A stretch of DNA of 64,000 nt from Streptomyces sp. NBC_00554. GTDB taxonomy: Bacteria > Actinomycetota > Actinomycetes > Streptomycetales > Streptomycetaceae. The notes beneath the pieces are model-generated. The model made no database searches. It was not told the DNA's origin and worked only from the letters and a program-made list of their open reading frames with translations. Below, piece after piece: positions 56,310 through 64,000 of the stretch; positions within the stretch are counted from its first letter, which is position 1; every line of letters starts with the position of its first letter. Both the position numbers and the translations under genes were made by a program. Where the stretch lies: the NCBI RefSeq assembly GCF_041431135.1, contig NZ_CP107799.1, forward strand, positions 4,650,001 through 4,714,000. Reading direction: 5' to 3'.

Positions 56310-56354
56310 GCTGCGAACCGAGTGGCCTGTCACCAGGAGACGCCACCTGGCGGA

Positions 56355-57575
56355 TCAGAGCGCGACGCCGAGTCCCTCCAGCCCCCGGATCACAAAGGCC
56401 GGCTTGCGTACCGGCTCGGCGGTGAGGGTGAGCGTCGGTGCCTGGGAGAGCAACGCACGCAGGGATGCGGTGAGTTCCAGGCGGGCAAGCGGCGCCCCGA
56501 TGCAGTAGTGGATGCCCGCGCTGAAGGAGATGTGCGGGTTGTCCGGACGGGAGAGGTCCAGCTCCTCGGGGGCGGTGAAGACGGCAGGGTCATGGTTGGC
56601 GGAGCCGAAGAGCATGGCGATCTCGGCGCCGTGCGGGATGGTCGTACCGTCGATCTCGATGTCATCGAGAACCCAGCGCTCGAACAGCTGCAACGGCGTG
56701 TCGTACCGCATCAGCTCCTCCACGGCCGTGGGCACCAGCGAGTGGTCGGCGCGGAGGGCGGCCAGCTGACCGGGGTTGCGGAAGAGGGCCCACCAGCCGT
56801 TCACCGTCGCGTTGACGGTCGCCTCGTGCCCGGCGTTCAGCAGCAGCACACAGGTCGAGATCATCTCCTGCTCGGTAAGCCGCTCCCCCTCGTCGTACGC
56901 GGCGATGAGGCCGGAGATCAGATCCTCGCCCGGCTCCTTGCGGCGCTCCTCGATCAGCCCCAGCAGGTACGCGGTGAACTCCTCCGACGCCCGCACCGCC
57001 TTCGCCGCCGTCTCCTGCGACGGATTCATCTCGTACATCCCGCAGATGTCCGCGGACCACGGCCGCAGCGGCGCCCGGTCGGACTCCGGGATCCCCAGCA
57101 TCTCGGCGATCACCGAGACCGGCAGCGGCTCGGCGACATCGGTGAGCAGATCACCGCCGCCCGCCGCGACCAGCCGGCCGACCAGCTCACCGGCCAGCTG
57201 GTCCACGTACGGCTTGAGCCGCTCCACCGTGCGCGGCGTGAACGCCTTCGACACCAGCCGCCGGATCCGCGTGTGGTCCGGCGGCTCCAGGTCGAGCATC
57301 CCGTGGTCGTTGAGGACGTGGAACGGCTCATGCTCGGGCAAGGGCGCGGTGCGGCCGAAGTCCTCGTGCGTGAACCGGTGCTGGTACGTCCGGCCGAGGC
57401 GGCGGTCCCGCAGCAGCGCCGACACGTCCGCATGATGCGGGACCAGCCACTGCTTGGTGGGCTCGAAGTAGTGCACCCGGCCCCGGGCACGCAGCTCCTC
57501 GTACGCCGGGTACGGGTCCGCCAAGAACGCCGGGTCCCACGGGTCGAAGGCCTGCGGAGTCTCCAAAGCTGCCAT
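56355..57575 (-). CDS. Cytochrome P450 (CYP107-type)
   Basis: A 406-residue soluble haem monooxygenase. I-helix LLLNAGHEATVNATVNGWW (oxygen-activating A-G-x-E-x-T), K-helix VEELMRYDTP (ExxR form EELMR) and haem loop FSAGIHYCIGAPLARLE with the cysteine ligand. It needs ferredoxin and reductase, not coded here. Its place near two NarL-type systems downstream of purA matches SCO3636 (CYP107U1) in S. coelicolor, reported to affect sporulation; that match is from memory. It is flanked by a terminator and followed by nothing on its strand. Confidence 0.95.
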   Translation of the reverse strand: MAALETPQAFDPWDPAFLADPYPAYEELRARGRVHYFEPTKQWLVPHHADVSALLRDRRLGRTYQHRFTHEDFGRTAPLPEHEPFHVLNDHGMLDLEPPDHTRIRRLVSKAFTPRTVERLKPYVDQLAGELVGRLVAAGGGDLLTDVAEPLPVSVIAEMLGIPESDRAPLRPWSADICGMYEMNPSQETAAKAVRASEEFTAYLLGLIEERRKEPGEDLISGLIAAYDEGERLTEQEMISTCVLLLNAGHEATVNATVNGWWALFRNPGQLAALRADHSLVPTAVEELMRYDTPLQLFERWVLDDIEIDGTTIPHGAEIAMLFGSANHDPAVFTAPEELDLSRPDNPHISFSAGIHYCIGAPLARLELTASLRALLSQAPTLTLTAEPVRKPAFVIRGLEGLGVAL

Positions 57576-57661
57576 GGACGGACGCTAGCCCGACCCGGCC
57601 CCCGCTGACCAGGGGCGTCTCGACGGACGGCCCCTATCGGACCACCGCGCGCACCCCTTGA

Positions 57662-58372
57662 TCACCTGGGCGTGACCAGCCGTGCCTCGTACGCGAACAC
57701 CGCCGCCTGCGTACGGTCCCGCAGGCCCAGCTTCACCAGGATCCGGCTCACATGGGTCTTGATCGTGGACTCGGCGACGAACAGCCGGGTCGCGATCTCC
57801 GCGTTCGACAGGCCCTGCGCGATGAGGACCAGCACCTCGGTCTCCCGGTCGGTGAGGTCGCCGTACGCCGCCTGTGCCGTGGCCGAGAGCCGTGGCTCGT
57901 CCGCGAGCTTGGAGAACTCGGTGATCAACCGCCTGGTGACCGAGGGGGCGAGCAGCGCCTCCCCGGCCGCCACCACCCTCACCCCGTCGGCGAGCTGACG
58001 CGCCGAGGCGTCCTTGAGGAGGAAGCCGGAGGCTCCCGCCCGCAGCGCCTGGTACACGTACTCGTCGAGGTCGAACGTCGTCAGGACCAGCACCTTCGCG
58101 GCGCCGTTCGCCGCGACGATCTCCCGGGTCGCCTCGATCCCGTTCATCTCCGGCATCCGGATGTCCATCAGCACGACGTCCGGGGCCAGCTCACGGACCC
58201 GCTCGACGGCCTCCCGACCGTTGACCGCCTCGCCGACCACCTCGATGTCCGGCATCGCGCCGAGCAGCACGGAGAAGCCCTCGCGGACCATCACCTGGTC
58301 ATCGGCTATCAGTACGCGGATGGTGTTGCCGGCGGTACCGCTGGTGGTTCCGCCGCTGGTGCCGCCCGTCAT
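57662..58372 (-). CDS. NarL/LuxR-family response regulator, system 1
   Basis: A 236-residue regulator. Receiver: RVLIADDQVMVREGFSVLLG, phospho-Asp in DVVLMDIRMPEMNGIEATRE, FLLKDASARQLA. LuxR-type HTH at the C-terminus: LTDRETEVLVLIAQGLSNAE, IATRLFVAESTIKTHVSRIL. A Gly/Thr/Ser-rich stretch of about 15 residues precedes the receiver. ATGA overlap with its kinase gene. It is a close paralogue of the regulator at 59872-60546. Confidence 0.95.
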   Translation of the reverse strand: MTGGTSGGTTSGTAGNTIRVLIADDQVMVREGFSVLLGAMPDIEVVGEAVNGREAVERVRELAPDVVLMDIRMPEMNGIEATREIVAANGAAKVLVLTTFDLDEYVYQALRAGASGFLLKDASARQLADGVRVVAAGEALLAPSVTRRLITEFSKLADEPRLSATAQAAYGDLTDRETEVLVLIAQGLSNAEIATRLFVAESTIKTHVSRILVKLGLRDRTQAAVFAYEARLVTPR

Positions 58373-59715
58373 CCTGTCTCCTCCGCCGCCGCGGGCACCG
58401 GCAGGAACACCGCCACCTCGTATCCCCCGTCGTCCGTACCGCCCGCCGTCATCTCGCCGTCCAGCATCGTGACGCGCTCGCGCATGCCGGTGATGCCGTG
58501 CCCCGCGCCGTGCGTGGACTTCGTCAGGCTCGTCGTCGGCGCGGGGCCGTTGACTATGCGCAGGCCGAGCCCGCCGAGGACGTAGCCGATCTCGACGCGG
58601 GCCGGCGCACCCGGCGCGTGCCGCAGGGCGTTGCTGAGGGCCTCCTGGACTATGCGGTACGCCGACAGCTCGACACCTTGCGGGAGCTCGCGCACCGCTC
58701 CGGTGACCGCCTTGTCGACGGTCAGGCCCGCGTCGCGCACATTGGCCAGGAGCGCGTCGAGGTCGGCGAGGGTGGGCTGCGGGGCGTCCGGCGCCTCGTA
58801 GTCCTCCGCCCGTACGACACCGAGCACGCGGCGCAGTTCGGTCAGCGCCGCCACCGCGTTCTCCCGGATCGTGATGAAGGCCTGCTCCAGCTCCGGCGGC
58901 GGATTCTCCACGCGGTAGGGGGCGGCCTCGGCCTGGATGGCGACCACCGACATGTGGTGGGCGACCACGTCGTGCAGCTCGCGGGCGATCGTCGTGCGCT
59001 CTTCGAGAAGAGTGCGCCTGGAGCGCTCGTGCGCCGTCTCCGACTGGTGGGCGGTCACCTCCTGCTCCGCCTCCCGGCGCACCTGGAGGACGGTGACGAC
59101 CAGGAGAGCCACGGCGGAGACGAAGAGCAGCGGCACGGTGTTGGTGCTGTAGTACCCCCCGTGGAAGAAGGTCTCGGCGACGATCCCGTACAACGCGGTC
59201 AGCGTCCACATCCACGCGGCGGTGCGCGGCCTGGTCCGGAGCGCCACGATCGTCAGCACCACCAGGTGGGTGGCGAAGCTGCCCGGCGACCACGGCCAGT
59301 CGGTCCAGCTGTCGCCGATGATGCCGACCACCGGAGTCGCCACGAAGGAGAACCAGAAGGCACCGACCGGCCGGACCAGCGTCAGCAGGACCGGGAGCAG
59401 GGCGAGGAGGGTGAACACCAGCGTGCTGATGCTGTTGGTGCCGCTGCTGTCCGCGTTCGCGATGGCCATCGCGAAGAGTCCGGCCACCGCCACCACGGCG
59501 TGCGGTGTCCAGGCCGCGTACTTCTGTATGCCCTCGGGCAGCCGCCGGGTGAGTGGGCCGTCCACCCGCATCCGCGGCAGCGGACGGTAGGCGAAGGCGT
59601 CGTGGAACAGGTCCTGCCGGAGCCCGCGCAGGGCGTCCGCGGCCAGCCGGAACTCCGGGCTGCGCGGCTTTGCCCCGCCCGGCGGCGTCATCTGCGTCTG
59701 GGTCGTCTCGGTCAC
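58369..59715 (-). CDS. NarL-type membrane sensor kinase, system 1
   Basis: A 448-residue HisKA_3 kinase. About five or six membrane helices lie in residues 50-190, with little outside domain. The phosphorylated His is in ARELHDVVAHHMSVVAIQAE, followed by YRVENPPPELEQAFITIREN and an ATPase with LSAYRIVQEALSNALRHAPG and GHGITGMRERVTML. GTG at 59715 or TTG at 59721 could start it. It likely detects a membrane or envelope signal. Coupled to the regulator gene. Confidence 0.93.
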   Translation of the reverse strand: MTETTQTQMTPPGGAKPRSPEFRLAADALRGLRQDLFHDAFAYRPLPRMRVDGPLTRRLPEGIQKYAAWTPHAVVAVAGLFAMAIANADSSGTNSISTLVFTLLALLPVLLTLVRPVGAFWFSFVATPVVGIIGDSWTDWPWSPGSFATHLVVLTIVALRTRPRTAAWMWTLTALYGIVAETFFHGGYYSTNTVPLLFVSAVALLVVTVLQVRREAEQEVTAHQSETAHERSRRTLLEERTTIARELHDVVAHHMSVVAIQAEAAPYRVENPPPELEQAFITIRENAVAALTELRRVLGVVRAEDYEAPDAPQPTLADLDALLANVRDAGLTVDKAVTGAVRELPQGVELSAYRIVQEALSNALRHAPGAPARVEIGYVLGGLGLRIVNGPAPTTSLTKSTHGAGHGITGMRERVTMLDGEMTAGGTDDGGYEVAVFLPVPAAAEETG

Positions 59716-59871
59716 ACTCAAAAAGGTAGGCCGCCGCCGGGGTCGCCGTCGTCACCAGGGAGGAGGGTCCTCCGGGATCCATCTCAGGTACTACGGGTAT
59801 CGCTGTGGTCCTCCGATGGAGGGGGAAGGGGGCGGAGGGGTGGAGGGCACAGCGGGCGGGACCGTCGCCGC

Positions 59872-60546
59872 TCAGTAGCCGGACGGGCGGACCAGTCCTG
59901 ACTCGTAGGCGAAGACGGCCGCCTGGGTGCGGTCGCGCAGGCCGAGTTTCACCAGGATGCGGCCCACGTGGGTCTTCACGGTCTGTTCGGCGACGACGAG
60001 GCGCTCGGCGATCTCCGAGTTCGACAGGCCTTGGGCGATGTGGGCGAGGACCTCCGTCTCGCGCTCGGTCAGCTCGCCCACCCGCTGTTTGAGGGGGGAG
60101 CGGGGTGTGGAGTCGAGCCGGGAGAACTCGGCGATGAGACGGCGGGTGATCCCGGGCGCGAGCAGGGCATCGCCCGCCGCGACCACTCGTACCGCCTCGG
60201 CGAGCTGGTCCGCGGACGCGTCCTTGAGCAGGAACCCGGAGGCGCCGGCGCGCAGCGCGTCGTACACGTACTCGTCGAGGTCGAAGGTGGTGAGCACCAG
60301 CACCTTGATCTGAGGGGTGGCCTCGGTGATGCGTCTGGTGGCGTCGATACCGCTGAGCTCGGGCATGCGGATGTCCATCAGGACGACGTCCGGGGTGAGT
60401 TCGGCGACCTGCACGATCGCGTCCATGCCGTCGACCGCCTGGCCGACCACCTCGATGTCGGGCTGGGTGTTGAGCAGCACGGTGAAGCCCTGCCGGACCA
60501 TCTGCTGGTCGTCGGCGATCAGTACGCGGATGGTGCCGCTCGTCAT
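59872..60546 (-). CDS. NarL/LuxR-family response regulator, system 2
   Basis: A 224-residue regulator: RVLIADDQQMVRQGFTVLLN, DVVLMDIRMPELSGIDATRR, FLLKDASADQLAEAVRVVAA, and the HTH LTERETEVLAHIAQGLSNSE with IAERLVVAEQTVKTHVGRIL. The C-terminal segment LVKLGLRDRTQAAVFAYE is identical to that of system 1, pointing to duplication of the pair. Its ATG overlaps the kinase stop (ATGA) and has AGGAG upstream. Confidence 0.95.
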   Translation of the reverse strand: MTSGTIRVLIADDQQMVRQGFTVLLNTQPDIEVVGQAVDGMDAIVQVAELTPDVVLMDIRMPELSGIDATRRITEATPQIKVLVLTTFDLDEYVYDALRAGASGFLLKDASADQLAEAVRVVAAGDALLAPGITRRLIAEFSRLDSTPRSPLKQRVGELTERETEVLAHIAQGLSNSEIAERLVVAEQTVKTHVGRILVKLGLRDRTQAAVFAYESGLVRPSGY

Positions 60547-62108
60547 GGGTTCTCTTCTCCTGCGAAGCCTGTGTAGCCAGTGGAGCTTGTGGAGCCAGTG
60601 GAGCTTGTGGAGCCAGTGGAGCTTGTGGAGTTCGCGATGGCCTTGGTGCCTGCGGGCTTCGCGATGGCCGTGGTGCCTGTGGAGTTGTCATCCGCTGAGC
60701 CGTCGGGGTCCGAGGCGTCGGGGTCAGAGGCGTCGCCGCGGGGCAGGAAGGCCGCCACAACGAAGCCGCCGTGCGAGGTCTCCGAGGTCACGAGGGTGCC
60801 GCCGAGCATCGCGGCGCGCTCCCGCATGCCGAGCAGACCGTGGCCCGCGCCCGGTGACGGCGGGGCCGGGCGCTCGGGTCTGGAGTTGATGACCCGTATC
60901 TGGAGGCCACGGGGGAAGTGACAGAGCTCGACGCGGACGATCGAACCGGGCGCGTGCCGCAGGGCGTTGCTGAGTGCCTCCTGGATGATCCGGTACGCGG
61001 ACAGCTCCACACCGGGCGAGAGGGGAAGCTGTTCGCCGGTGATCTCGGTGGTCACAACCAGTCCGGCGGTGCGGGTGTTCTCGACGAGGGCGTCGAGGCG
61101 GTCGAGCGTGGGCTGCGGGGAGTCGGGGGTGGCGCCGGTGCCGGCCCCGAGCCCGTACGGGTCCTCCGGATTCTCCGAGCGCAGGACGCCAAGAACGCGG
61201 CGCAGCTCGGTGAGTGCCTCCAGGGCGTTCTGTCTGATGCCCTCCAGGTTCTCCCGCAGCTCCTTCGACGGGTTCTCGACGAGGTGCGGCGCGACCTGGG
61301 CCTGGATGGAGATCACCGACATGTGGTGGGCGACCACGTCGTGCAGCTCGCGCGCGATACGGCTGCGCTCCTCCAACAGCGTGCGGCGGGCCCGCTCCTC
61401 CGCGGTCAGCGAGGCCTGCTCGACGAGCTGGTTGCGGGCCTCGCGGCGGCCGCGCAGGGCGGTACCGAGGAGGACGACGGCAGCGAAGACGATGATCGCC
61501 AGCACACCCGTCGAGGAGTACGACACGGCGCCGAGGAGCCCCTGGAAGACGTACGTCAGCAACGCGGTGAGGGCCAGTGCCTCTATGGCCACCCGGGTGG
61601 GGACCCGCAGAGCCAGCAGGAACAGCACGATCGCGTGCGCGACGATGCCCGGACCGCCCCACGGCCAGGGGATTGCGCCGTCGACATGGCCGATCGGTGA
61701 GTTCGAGGTCAGGCCGGGGCGTGCGGCCTCGGCGGCCACGAACGTGGCGACCAGCGAGAGCCACCAGGCCGGAACGGGCCGCCACAGCACGAGCACCACG
61801 CCGATGCCCTGGGCCAGCGCGGTCAGCAGACCCAACTCCGTGCTCACGCCGGAGACCATGGTCATCTGCTCCGTGTTGGCAACGGTCGCGACGACCGCGA
61901 TCACGATGACCACGACATGCGGGAACCTCCGCAGCCACCGGGGCCGCGACAACGGCGGCAAGGGCATGCGGGTGAAGTTCGCCCCGTCCTCCCACAAGGT
62001 CCGCAGCACTCGGCGGAGTCCCTGCCGGGCCAGCTGCGCGACCGAGGGAGGCGAGGGTGCGGCGGAGGCGTCGCCACGCGTGATGCCGTTGTTGCTCGGG
62101 CCGCTCAC
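60543..62108 (-). CDS. NarL-type membrane sensor kinase, system 2
   Basis: A 521-residue HisKA_3 kinase, paralogue of the system 1 kinase. About six membrane helices lie at about 65-215 (FPHVVVIVIAVVATVANTEQ). Phospho-His is in ARELHDVVAHHMSVISIQAQ; ATPase LSAYRIIQEALSNALRHAPG and GHGLLGMRERAAMLGG. An extra tail of about 70 residues contains Asp/Ser/Thr-rich sequence ending with STSSTG repeats coded by three perfect 18-bp units. The GTG at 62108 is preferred; a GTG at 62126 is also possible. It starts 10 bp after the upstream acyltransferase stop. Confidence 0.93.
   Translation of the reverse strand: MSGPSNNGITRGDASAAPSPPSVAQLARQGLRRVLRTLWEDGANFTRMPLPPLSRPRWLRRFPHVVVIVIAVVATVANTEQMTMVSGVSTELGLLTALAQGIGVVLVLWRPVPAWWLSLVATFVAAEAARPGLTSNSPIGHVDGAIPWPWGGPGIVAHAIVLFLLALRVPTRVAIEALALTALLTYVFQGLLGAVSYSSTGVLAIIVFAAVVLLGTALRGRREARNQLVEQASLTAEERARRTLLEERSRIARELHDVVAHHMSVISIQAQVAPHLVENPSKELRENLEGIRQNALEALTELRRVLGVLRSENPEDPYGLGAGTGATPDSPQPTLDRLDALVENTRTAGLVVTTEITGEQLPLSPGVELSAYRIIQEALSNALRHAPGSIVRVELCHFPRGLQIRVINSRPERPAPPSPGAGHGLLGMRERAAMLGGTLVTSETSHGGFVVAAFLPRGDASDPDASDPDGSADDNSTGTTAIAKPAGTKAIANSTSSTGSTSSTGSTSSTGYTGFAGEENP
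60575..60628. repeat. Three perfect 18-bp tandem repeats in the kinase tail
   Basis: AGCCAGTGGAGCTTGTGG occurs three times in a row at 60575, 60593 and 60611, encoding Ser/Thr/Gly repeats near the C-terminus of the system 2 kinase, just before the stop and the downstream regulator's ribosome site. Confidence 0.95.
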
Positions 62109-62118
62109 GGGGCCAACC

Positions 62119-63426
62119 CTAGGCACGGGGCGCCGCCTTCACTCCGGCGGGGTCAGGACGGCGGTGGACGCGGACGACTCGGGAGGGCCGGCCGGTGCGG
62201 CGGCGGGGGCCCTGTTCATGGGTGCGAAAGGCGGACCAGCAGACGGAGAGGGCGAGAGCGAAGACGGGCAGCCAGGCGAGACGTGCCGCCACCCAGCCGA
62301 GGTCGTCGGGGACGGTGTGCAGGCCGGGGAGCCGGCCCGCCAGTAGGCCCAGGGCGGTGACCGCCATCAAGGACGTCTGGTGCCACAGAAATATCGTCAT
62401 CGCGGAGAGATTGGCGAGTGCCACCGCCGCCCAGGCCGCGGGGCGCCTCATCCAGCGGCGGAGCGGCCCGCGCAGCAGCAGGGCGAGACCGCACTGGGCC
62501 AGCCCGAAGGTGACGACGGCCAGCGACGGCGGGTTCAGGTTGGAGACCGCCGCGCCCGGGACGCCGACCATCGACGCCGGATAGCCCGCCCACGCCACCA
62601 GCACCGCGGTCGCGGCCGCCCCGCAGCCGAACAGCACCCAGCCCGCGCGACGACTGTCCAGCTCACCGCGCGTCCAGGCCGCACCCAGCGTGTACGGCAC
62701 CAGCCAGCCCGCCGCGACGTTCACCCAGCCGAGCCAGGACGGGCCGCCGAATCCGAAGCGAATGAGATCCACATGGAGAACGACGGCCAGCGGCCACAGC
62801 GGGTTCATCCGCGTCAACAGGGGTGTCGCCGCGGTCAGTCCCGCGAAGATCAGGAGAAACCAGAGCGGGGACAGCGCCAGCTTCACCAGCGCGTGGACCG
62901 TCTCGAAGCCCGTACCCGACGCAAGCAGACAGACCGCGGCCACCGTCCAGAGGGCCAGCACCGCCGCCACCGGTTTGAAGAGGCGGGCCAGGCGGGTTCG
63001 CAGCCACTGCCCGTACGTCGTGCCGCGTGCCCGCGCCGACGCGTAGCCCTTGGTGGCCACATGGCCGCCCACCAGGAAGAACACGGCGAGCGTCTGGAAG
63101 ACCCAGGAGATGGGAGCCAGCCAGGGCATGTGCTGCAACGGGCTCGCCACGCGCAGCGCGCCGCCGTCCGCGACCAGGGCCGTCACCAGCCAGTGGCCGA
63201 GTACGACACCGAGGATCGCGAGGGCGCGCAGGGCGTCGACGGCGCGATCCCGCGCCGCGGGGGTCGCCTCGTCGATACGACGGGCGCCGCTCCTTATGCC
63301 TTGTGCCGCCGCCCGTATGACGCTGCCGGGCTTGGCTGTTCGGGGCTTGGCTGTTCCGGGCATGGCTGTTCGCACGAAGCGCGAGTGGGCCGGGTGAGAC
63401 GGGCGAGACGGGTGGAACTCACGCAC
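62119..63426 (-). CDS. Acyltransferase-3 family membrane protein
   Basis: A 435-residue integral membrane protein with about ten helices: RDRAVDALRALAILGVVLGH (family N-terminal Arg/His pattern), ISWVFQTLAVFFLVGGHVAT, KLALSPLWFLLIFAGLTAAT and AMTIFLWHQTSLMAVTALGL. It likely O-acylates a surface molecule. The N-terminus contains a short TAKPRTAKPG repeat. GGAGG sits about 8 nt before the GTG at 63426, giving good start support. The first 8 bp overlap the end of the DUF1023 gene. Confidence 0.9.
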   Translation of the reverse strand: MREFHPSRPSHPAHSRFVRTAMPGTAKPRTAKPGSVIRAAAQGIRSGARRIDEATPAARDRAVDALRALAILGVVLGHWLVTALVADGGALRVASPLQHMPWLAPISWVFQTLAVFFLVGGHVATKGYASARARGTTYGQWLRTRLARLFKPVAAVLALWTVAAVCLLASGTGFETVHALVKLALSPLWFLLIFAGLTAATPLLTRMNPLWPLAVVLHVDLIRFGFGGPSWLGWVNVAAGWLVPYTLGAAWTRGELDSRRAGWVLFGCGAAATAVLVAWAGYPASMVGVPGAAVSNLNPPSLAVVTFGLAQCGLALLLRGPLRRWMRRPAAWAAVALANLSAMTIFLWHQTSLMAVTALGLLAGRLPGLHTVPDDLGWVAARLAWLPVFALALSVCWSAFRTHEQGPRRRTGRPSRVVRVHRRPDPAGVKAAPRA

Positions 63427-64000
63427 GGGTTACCTCCGAGGTGTCGCCGAGGACGATGCGGGCGAGGTTGTCCAGGGACACCGAGCCCGGTGTGAAGTAG
63501 TCGCTGTGGCCGACACCGCCCGCCGCGAAGACATGGGCGCCGAAGTCCGGGGAGACCGGGTCGGGGCCGAAGCCGACGGTCGTGCCGAAGAGGTCGGCGC
63601 GGGTGTGCGGGACGCCCGCTATCCAGTCGTCGGCGCCGCGGGCCGCCCAGACACGGGCGGATGTGTGCAGTGCCCCGACCGAGTCCGCGCCGGTGCCCGG
63701 GCTGCCGACGAGCACGATGTCGTCCACGTCCAGGTCCTGCGCCGCACGTCCGCAGACCACCGTGCCGTAGGAGTGGCAGAGCAGGGAGACGGGCGCCTTC
63801 TCGCCGACGACGCCCCGCAGTTCGCGTATGAACCCCTTCAGGCGCGGGGCCGCGTCGTCGGCCCGGTCCGTGGTCAGCACTGTGGTGCTCACCGTGCGGG
63901 GAGCCTCATAGCCGAGCCAGGCGACGACGGCCGTACGCGGGCCGAGGCGCTCGTGCAGGGAGAGGGCGCCGGCGCGGAACCGGTCGTACGTCTCCAGGTT
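63419..64000 (-). CDS. DUF1023 alpha/beta hydrolase (partial)
   Basis: The C-terminal 193 residues of a hydrolase that continues beyond the right edge. Visible motifs: TAVVAWLGYEAPRTVS, nucleophile elbow VSLLCHSYGTVVCG with the serine, VLVGSPGTGADSV and the catalytic-type histidine in GGVGHSDYFTPGSVS. These are signatures of actinobacterial DUF1023 esterase-like proteins. The substrate is unknown. The stop overlaps the start of the acyltransferase gene by 8 bp. Confidence 0.88.
   Translation of the reverse strand, partial: NLETYDRFRAGALSLHERLGPRTAVVAWLGYEAPRTVSTTVLTTDRADDAAPRLKGFIRELRGVVGEKAPVSLLCHSYGTVVCGRAAQDLDVDDIVLVGSPGTGADSVGALHTSARVWAARGADDWIAGVPHTRADLFGTTVGFGPDPVSPDFGAHVFAAGGVGHSDYFTPGSVSLDNLARIVLGDTSEVTRA

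Noticed and set aside
57662..60760. 1032-codon fused response regulator frame
   Set aside because: The upstream part is an Arg/Gly-rich shadow of the kinase and system 2 genes; the true start at 58372 overlaps the kinase stop.

Overview
The window is high-GC, densely packed actinobacterial chromosome. Gene content (XRE/DUF397 pair, ALF-repeat HINT toxin, DUF5063-RecR-YbaB block, a CYP107-type P450, GTG/TTG starts, dispersed GC-rich intergenic repeats) points to Streptomyces. The order asd - ask ... DUF5063 - recR - ybaB - SLATT protein - Ser/Thr kinase ... purA ... P450 - paired two-component systems matches, from memory, the SCO3613-SCO3641 part of the S. coelicolor core. No tRNA, rRNA, CRISPR array or transposase was seen.

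Layout. 0-3.6 kb: end of an ECF sigma operon and the coupled aspartokinase/aspartate-semialdehyde dehydrogenase pair, with a credible internal start for an aspartokinase beta subunit. 3.9-7.0 kb: OmpR/HK two-component pair and two tandem secreted SnoaL-like paralogues. 7.1-17.65 kb: an accessory conflict/defence-type island between the ask block and the DUF5063-recR block. It holds two STAND NTPases (an NB-ARC/TPR protein coupled to a two-helix membrane protein with the same short Gly-rich motif, and a trypsin-NB-ARC-TPR fusion behind a Trypco2 partner), a Uma2 nuclease-fold protein, an HTH/zinc-ribbon protein, a WhiJ-like XRE gene broken by one amber codon plus its DUF397 partner, and an antitoxin with a 5'-truncated toxin.

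17.65-30.7 kb: core block of DUF5063, recR, ybaB, SLATT membrane protein, secreted M28 peptidase, PstS-like membrane protein, Ser/Thr kinase, MarR/DJ-1 operon with a clear operator, class III aminotransferase, GntR regulator and small unknowns. 31-38.7 kb: membrane acyltransferase, a two-gene salicylate synthase/methyltransferase operon, Tat-exported 5'-nucleotidase, CHAP/peptidoglycan-binding hydrolase with a small coupled partner, AraC regulator. 38.9-48.5 kb: purA, lipid-kinase-like protein, eutBC with a divergent permease, and a GbsR/MarR regulator divergent from an ABC exporter.

48.6-56.3 kb: secreted pseudo-protease with FG-GAP repeats, a small secreted protein, a 1304-aa ALF-repeat/HINT polymorphic toxin with candidate immunity genes. 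56.3-64 kb: P450, two paralogous NarL-type two-component systems in tandem, a membrane acyltransferase and a partial DUF1023 hydrolase. The strongest candidate for an undescribed system is the coupled pair at 7078-9596, where a sensor NTPase and a membrane protein share a repeat, as in amyloid-like NLR/effector signalling.
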